A stretch of 64,000 nucleotides of DNA from Oegoconia quadripuncta (taxonomy: Eukaryota; Arthropoda; Insecta; Lepidoptera; Autostichidae), in the NCBI GenBank assembly GCA_949316235.1, contig OX438747.1, forward strand, positions 33,929,601 through 33,993,600, written 5' to 3'. This document shows, one piece after another, positions 61,580 through 64,000 of the stretch. The translations under genes were made by a program, and so were the position numbers. The notes under the pieces were generated by a model. That model did no database searches. It was not told the DNA's origin and was given only the letters and a program-made list of their open reading frames with translations. Numbering within the stretch: the first letter of the stretch is position 1; each line of letters opens with the position of its first letter.

Positions 61580-62384
61580 GGGTCTTTACCTATGAAATTG
61601 GAGTCTTTTTTTTCGTTAATCATATGTACCAATTCCTGCAATTTTCAAAGCTATATCCAAATTTGTTTTTTATTTGTATAATGGAATATTATTTCAAGGT
61701 TTCACATGAAGTATTTTTTAATTTCTGGGCTAAATCACATAATAATTTGAACAGACCTATTTTCATGTGCTTCCAAAGAAAAAAATCAAAAATCAAAAAA
61801 TGCTTTATTTTGTAGGTACACAGGGTACACTTAAAATAGTCAGATTTTACATTTTTAAAGCTACTGCTTGTTCAAAAGGCAATTTTCCCCTGAGAAGAAC
61901 AAGCAAGAAACTCGAGATGTCGCTCTTTTTAAAAAAAGGTTGTTATATTACAAAATTATTATTTTATATTATAATATTTCATTATTAATTGTGAAATAGT
62001 CTGGTTATGCAAACGGACTGGTTATGTCCATGATTGTGTCTCATCTAAATAATCTGATATTTTATAATATGCTTTCTTAATAAGTTTCTGTTTTATAGTA
62101 TCTTTAAATTTATTGAAAGGAAGATTTTGTATATCAACAGGAACTTTATTGAAAAAGCGTATACATAACCTTTTGAATGAATTACTGACTTTGTGGAGGC
62201 GACTTATGTGACCTGCAAGTGTATCTTTATTTCTTGTATTGACATCATGTTTGTCACTATTTTTCCTAAATGATGCTATATTTTTTTGACATATATTAGA
62301 TAATATCCCTTCCCATAATAATCATTTCTTAGATTCGCTGAAACTTTTATAAAGCGGTTACTTTTAAAGATTAACGCTGCCTAT
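61580..62384. mobile_element. MITE family X split by a reversed family J LINE
   Basis: X left part 61580-61780; the LINE insert 61783-62296 starts with an A/T tail (AAAATCAAAAAATGCTTTAT) and encodes on the reverse strand [20 protein letters not shown]. The X sequence resumes at about 62310 (AATCATTTCTTAGATTCGC) and is cut at 62384 by the fold-back element. Confidence 0.7.
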
Positions 62385-62750
62385 TTTACGTTACGATTTG
62401 TATGGAGAAATGTGTAGCGCCTCTATCGGATAGTTTGCAAAACGATTTTTTTCATTGGGACTTTTTTCGTAAAAGCGAACGCGATGGTAAAGTTAAAAAC
62501 GAGACAAAACACACACTTCGCACACTGGTTTTAAACAGACACAACTTCCCAGCTTTCAAGTGTTTTTGCCATTCGTATTACTGGCGCTATTATTCGCGGT
62601 AGCCTTCAGTGTGCGAAGTGTGAGTTTTGTCTCGTTTTTTAACTTTACCATTGCGTTCGCGTTTACGCAAAAAGTAACTATGAAAAAAATCGTTTTGCAA
62701 ACTATCCGATAGAGGCGCTACACATTTCTCCATACAAATCGTAACGTAAA
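62385..62750. mobile_element. Fold-back element with ~140-bp arms
   Basis: The left arm starts TTTACGTTACGATTTGTATG and the right arm ends with its inverse. The outer 70 bases pair without mismatch, and the arms continue through GGTAAAGTTAAAAACGAGAC and CACTTCGCACACTG. The loop is about 90 bases. No coding capacity. Confidence 0.85.
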
Positions 62751-62754
62751 CGTG

Positions 62755-63065
62755 AACGCGGTAGTAAAGTCAGGTCGAAACAAAACTCACACTCCGCCCC
62801 CGTTTATAAAAAGTACTGTGTGCTCCGCCCTCTGCTACCGCCACGCTCACTGCATCTAGGCGCATTCCGTGGTGTATACGAAAGCAGAGGGTCGAGTTCA
62901 CTCGCCCTCCTTCCCCATAGGGATGGCCTTAGTGCTATGTTGCATTTCATTCGCTACACTCCCATTTACCGAGGGGGGAAGTGGGAAACCTTTTTCTTAC
63001 TTACACACCCTATTTCTTTAATTAGCCTGGGGTCCAAGGTAGCAATAGAGCCATCGTACCGTGCA
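62755..63065. other. GC-richer stretch without assigned feature
   Basis: Contains phrases such as CTCCGCCCTCTGCTACCGCC. A 96-codon frame at 62820-63110 has no recognisable family and runs into a MITE end, so it is not called a gene. Confidence 0.4.
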
Positions 63066-63069
63066 GGGA

Positions 63070-63137
63070 GAAATAGACAGTACTATAAAACTGGTTTTAA
63101 TTTAGGTTAGTTGGTGTACATCCGAATCGACACCAAT
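63070..63137. repeat. Right half of a GGTGTCGATTCGG MITE
   Basis: ACTGGTTTTAATTTAG through GTGTACATCCGAATCGACAC; the left end is missing or diverged. Confidence 0.65.
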
Positions 63138-63479
63138 CTATGCCGAATTAGTCTCCGCATTTAGGACGATGTCATCAACGCTTCGTAGTTTCCGATGTCC
63201 CGACAAATATGATAGGTAGTCTAATAAGCACTTACTGGACACACACGCACAACGCCCACACAAAAATTAATTAAATCTCTTTAATTACAAGTGAGTTGGC
63301 CCTTCACTGTTCACTCAAAGGAATTGCGAGTTATACTGCATAATAGATTAACTAATTTCACTATTATCAAAAGCATTTGTATTGTAAGCTGATATCAAAT
63401 ACGTGATTGACATTTAATAATATTGAAACATCAAGGGGAATCACCTGCAAGTATACCAGAGAACTAGACGAAATAATAA

Positions 63480-63552
63480 TTATACCAGATGAGTTTTTTT
63501 ACCGTAAGAAACAAAATAGGGTATATTAGGTAAGTGAAATAGAAGTTATTGG
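63480..63552 (-). repeat. Family Z repeat
   Basis: TTTTTTTACCGTAAG, then GTAAGTGAAATAGAAGTTAT, stops abruptly at ATTGG where the next element begins. Confidence 0.65.
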
Positions 63553-64000
63553 TGTTGGGCAGCGCAATAATTGTTAGTGTTATGTGGGTAATTTTGTTAT
63601 TAATTATATTACTTTCTTTGATTACCCTTATTATGTTTTGAATCGTTTTGGGATAAGGTAGTTGTAGAAATTGATTTGTGTAACTACCTACATTGTATGT
63701 TGAACAGTTTGAGTTGGGGTAGATGTAGAAAATGTTTATTTGGACTACCCACTTTGTAACTTAATGTTAAAGAGAGACAAATTGTAAATATCAATCTGCC
63801 CAATTGAGATACTAGTTGAGTGCCAACCCTTTGCATTTAAGAAAGCTGCCTGCGTGCAGCCGGCCAGTCTTATTTTACCAGTCACAGTGCGCTCAGTCAT
63901 ATTTATACAGTGAAAATAGAAGAATAAATAATAAGAAGAAAGCTTTAGTTTTCTTTGTGTGCATCCTGACTAGTGTTTGTGCCCCGGCTTCGCTCATTCA
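63553..64000 (+). mobile_element. Possible start of an LTR retrotransposon (runs off window)
   Basis: A new sequence begins TGTTGGGCAGCGCAATAATT exactly where a family Z copy is interrupted. It contains an initiator-like GCTCAGTCATATTTATACAG and an AATAAATAATAAG signal near 63922. TGTTGG starts are seen in BEL-type LTRs, including the one at 7390. The second LTR and any coding region lie outside. Confidence 0.4.

Noticed and set aside
62820..63110. 96-residue GC-rich frame
   Set aside because: No family resemblance, no splice sites, and it extends into a MITE terminus.

Overview
The window is eukaryotic nuclear DNA, AT-rich, intron-rich and packed with transposable elements. The mix of elements suggests an insect, most likely a moth or butterfly: tRNA-headed SINEs in dozens of copies, BEL/Pao, Jockey/CR1-like and R1/RTE-like retroelements, long-TIR Tc1/mariner, hAT, PIF/Harbinger-like and piggyBac-like elements. 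The order is an inference from this repeat style; no species can be named. No operons, bacterial genes or CRISPR arrays are present.

Two host genes can be built from splice sites and reading frame. (1) On the + strand, the last three coding exons of an unrecognised gene (4863-5264, 15945-16045, 20587-20682) give about 198 C-terminal residues; its 5' end was not found. (2) On the - strand, ten coding exons between 59128 and 33058 join in perfect phase into one 1036-residue protein. It carries ten U1/matrin-like C2H2 zinc fingers, C-x2-C-x9-13-H-x4-5-H, arranged as repeating two-finger modules. About 88% of the 26-kb gene is intron, and nearly all of that is mobile DNA. Decayed tandem copies of one finger exon lie in the adjacent intron, so the array appears to have grown by local duplication.

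Layout: 1-4860, MITEs, SINE and LINE scraps; 4863-20682, the first gene, with introns holding an intact BEL/Pao element (7390-12876), older LINE pieces, a hAT MITE and a three-level nest (17718-20290); 20700-33050, intergenic SINE/MITE/LINE mosaic with a composite segmental duplication, two hAT elements with exact 8-bp target duplications, and a 102-bp tandem array made from a SINE tail; 33058-59128, the zinc-finger gene, whose introns hold a full-length mariner-type transposon (42870-45053), a PIF/Harbinger-type remnant that keeps only its Myb-like exon, and an intact DDE+SWIM transposon with TIRs (54622-57720); 59130-64000, upstream MITEs, an internally deleted copy of the mariner-type element, a fold-back element and what looks like the start of another LTR element at the right edge.

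The most unusual non-genic signals are two arrays of very degenerate repeats kept in strict 15-16-bp register (33766-34208 and 40716-40841). The first is centred on a perfect 33-bp hairpin that fits exactly five periods. I do not recognise them as a described element class.
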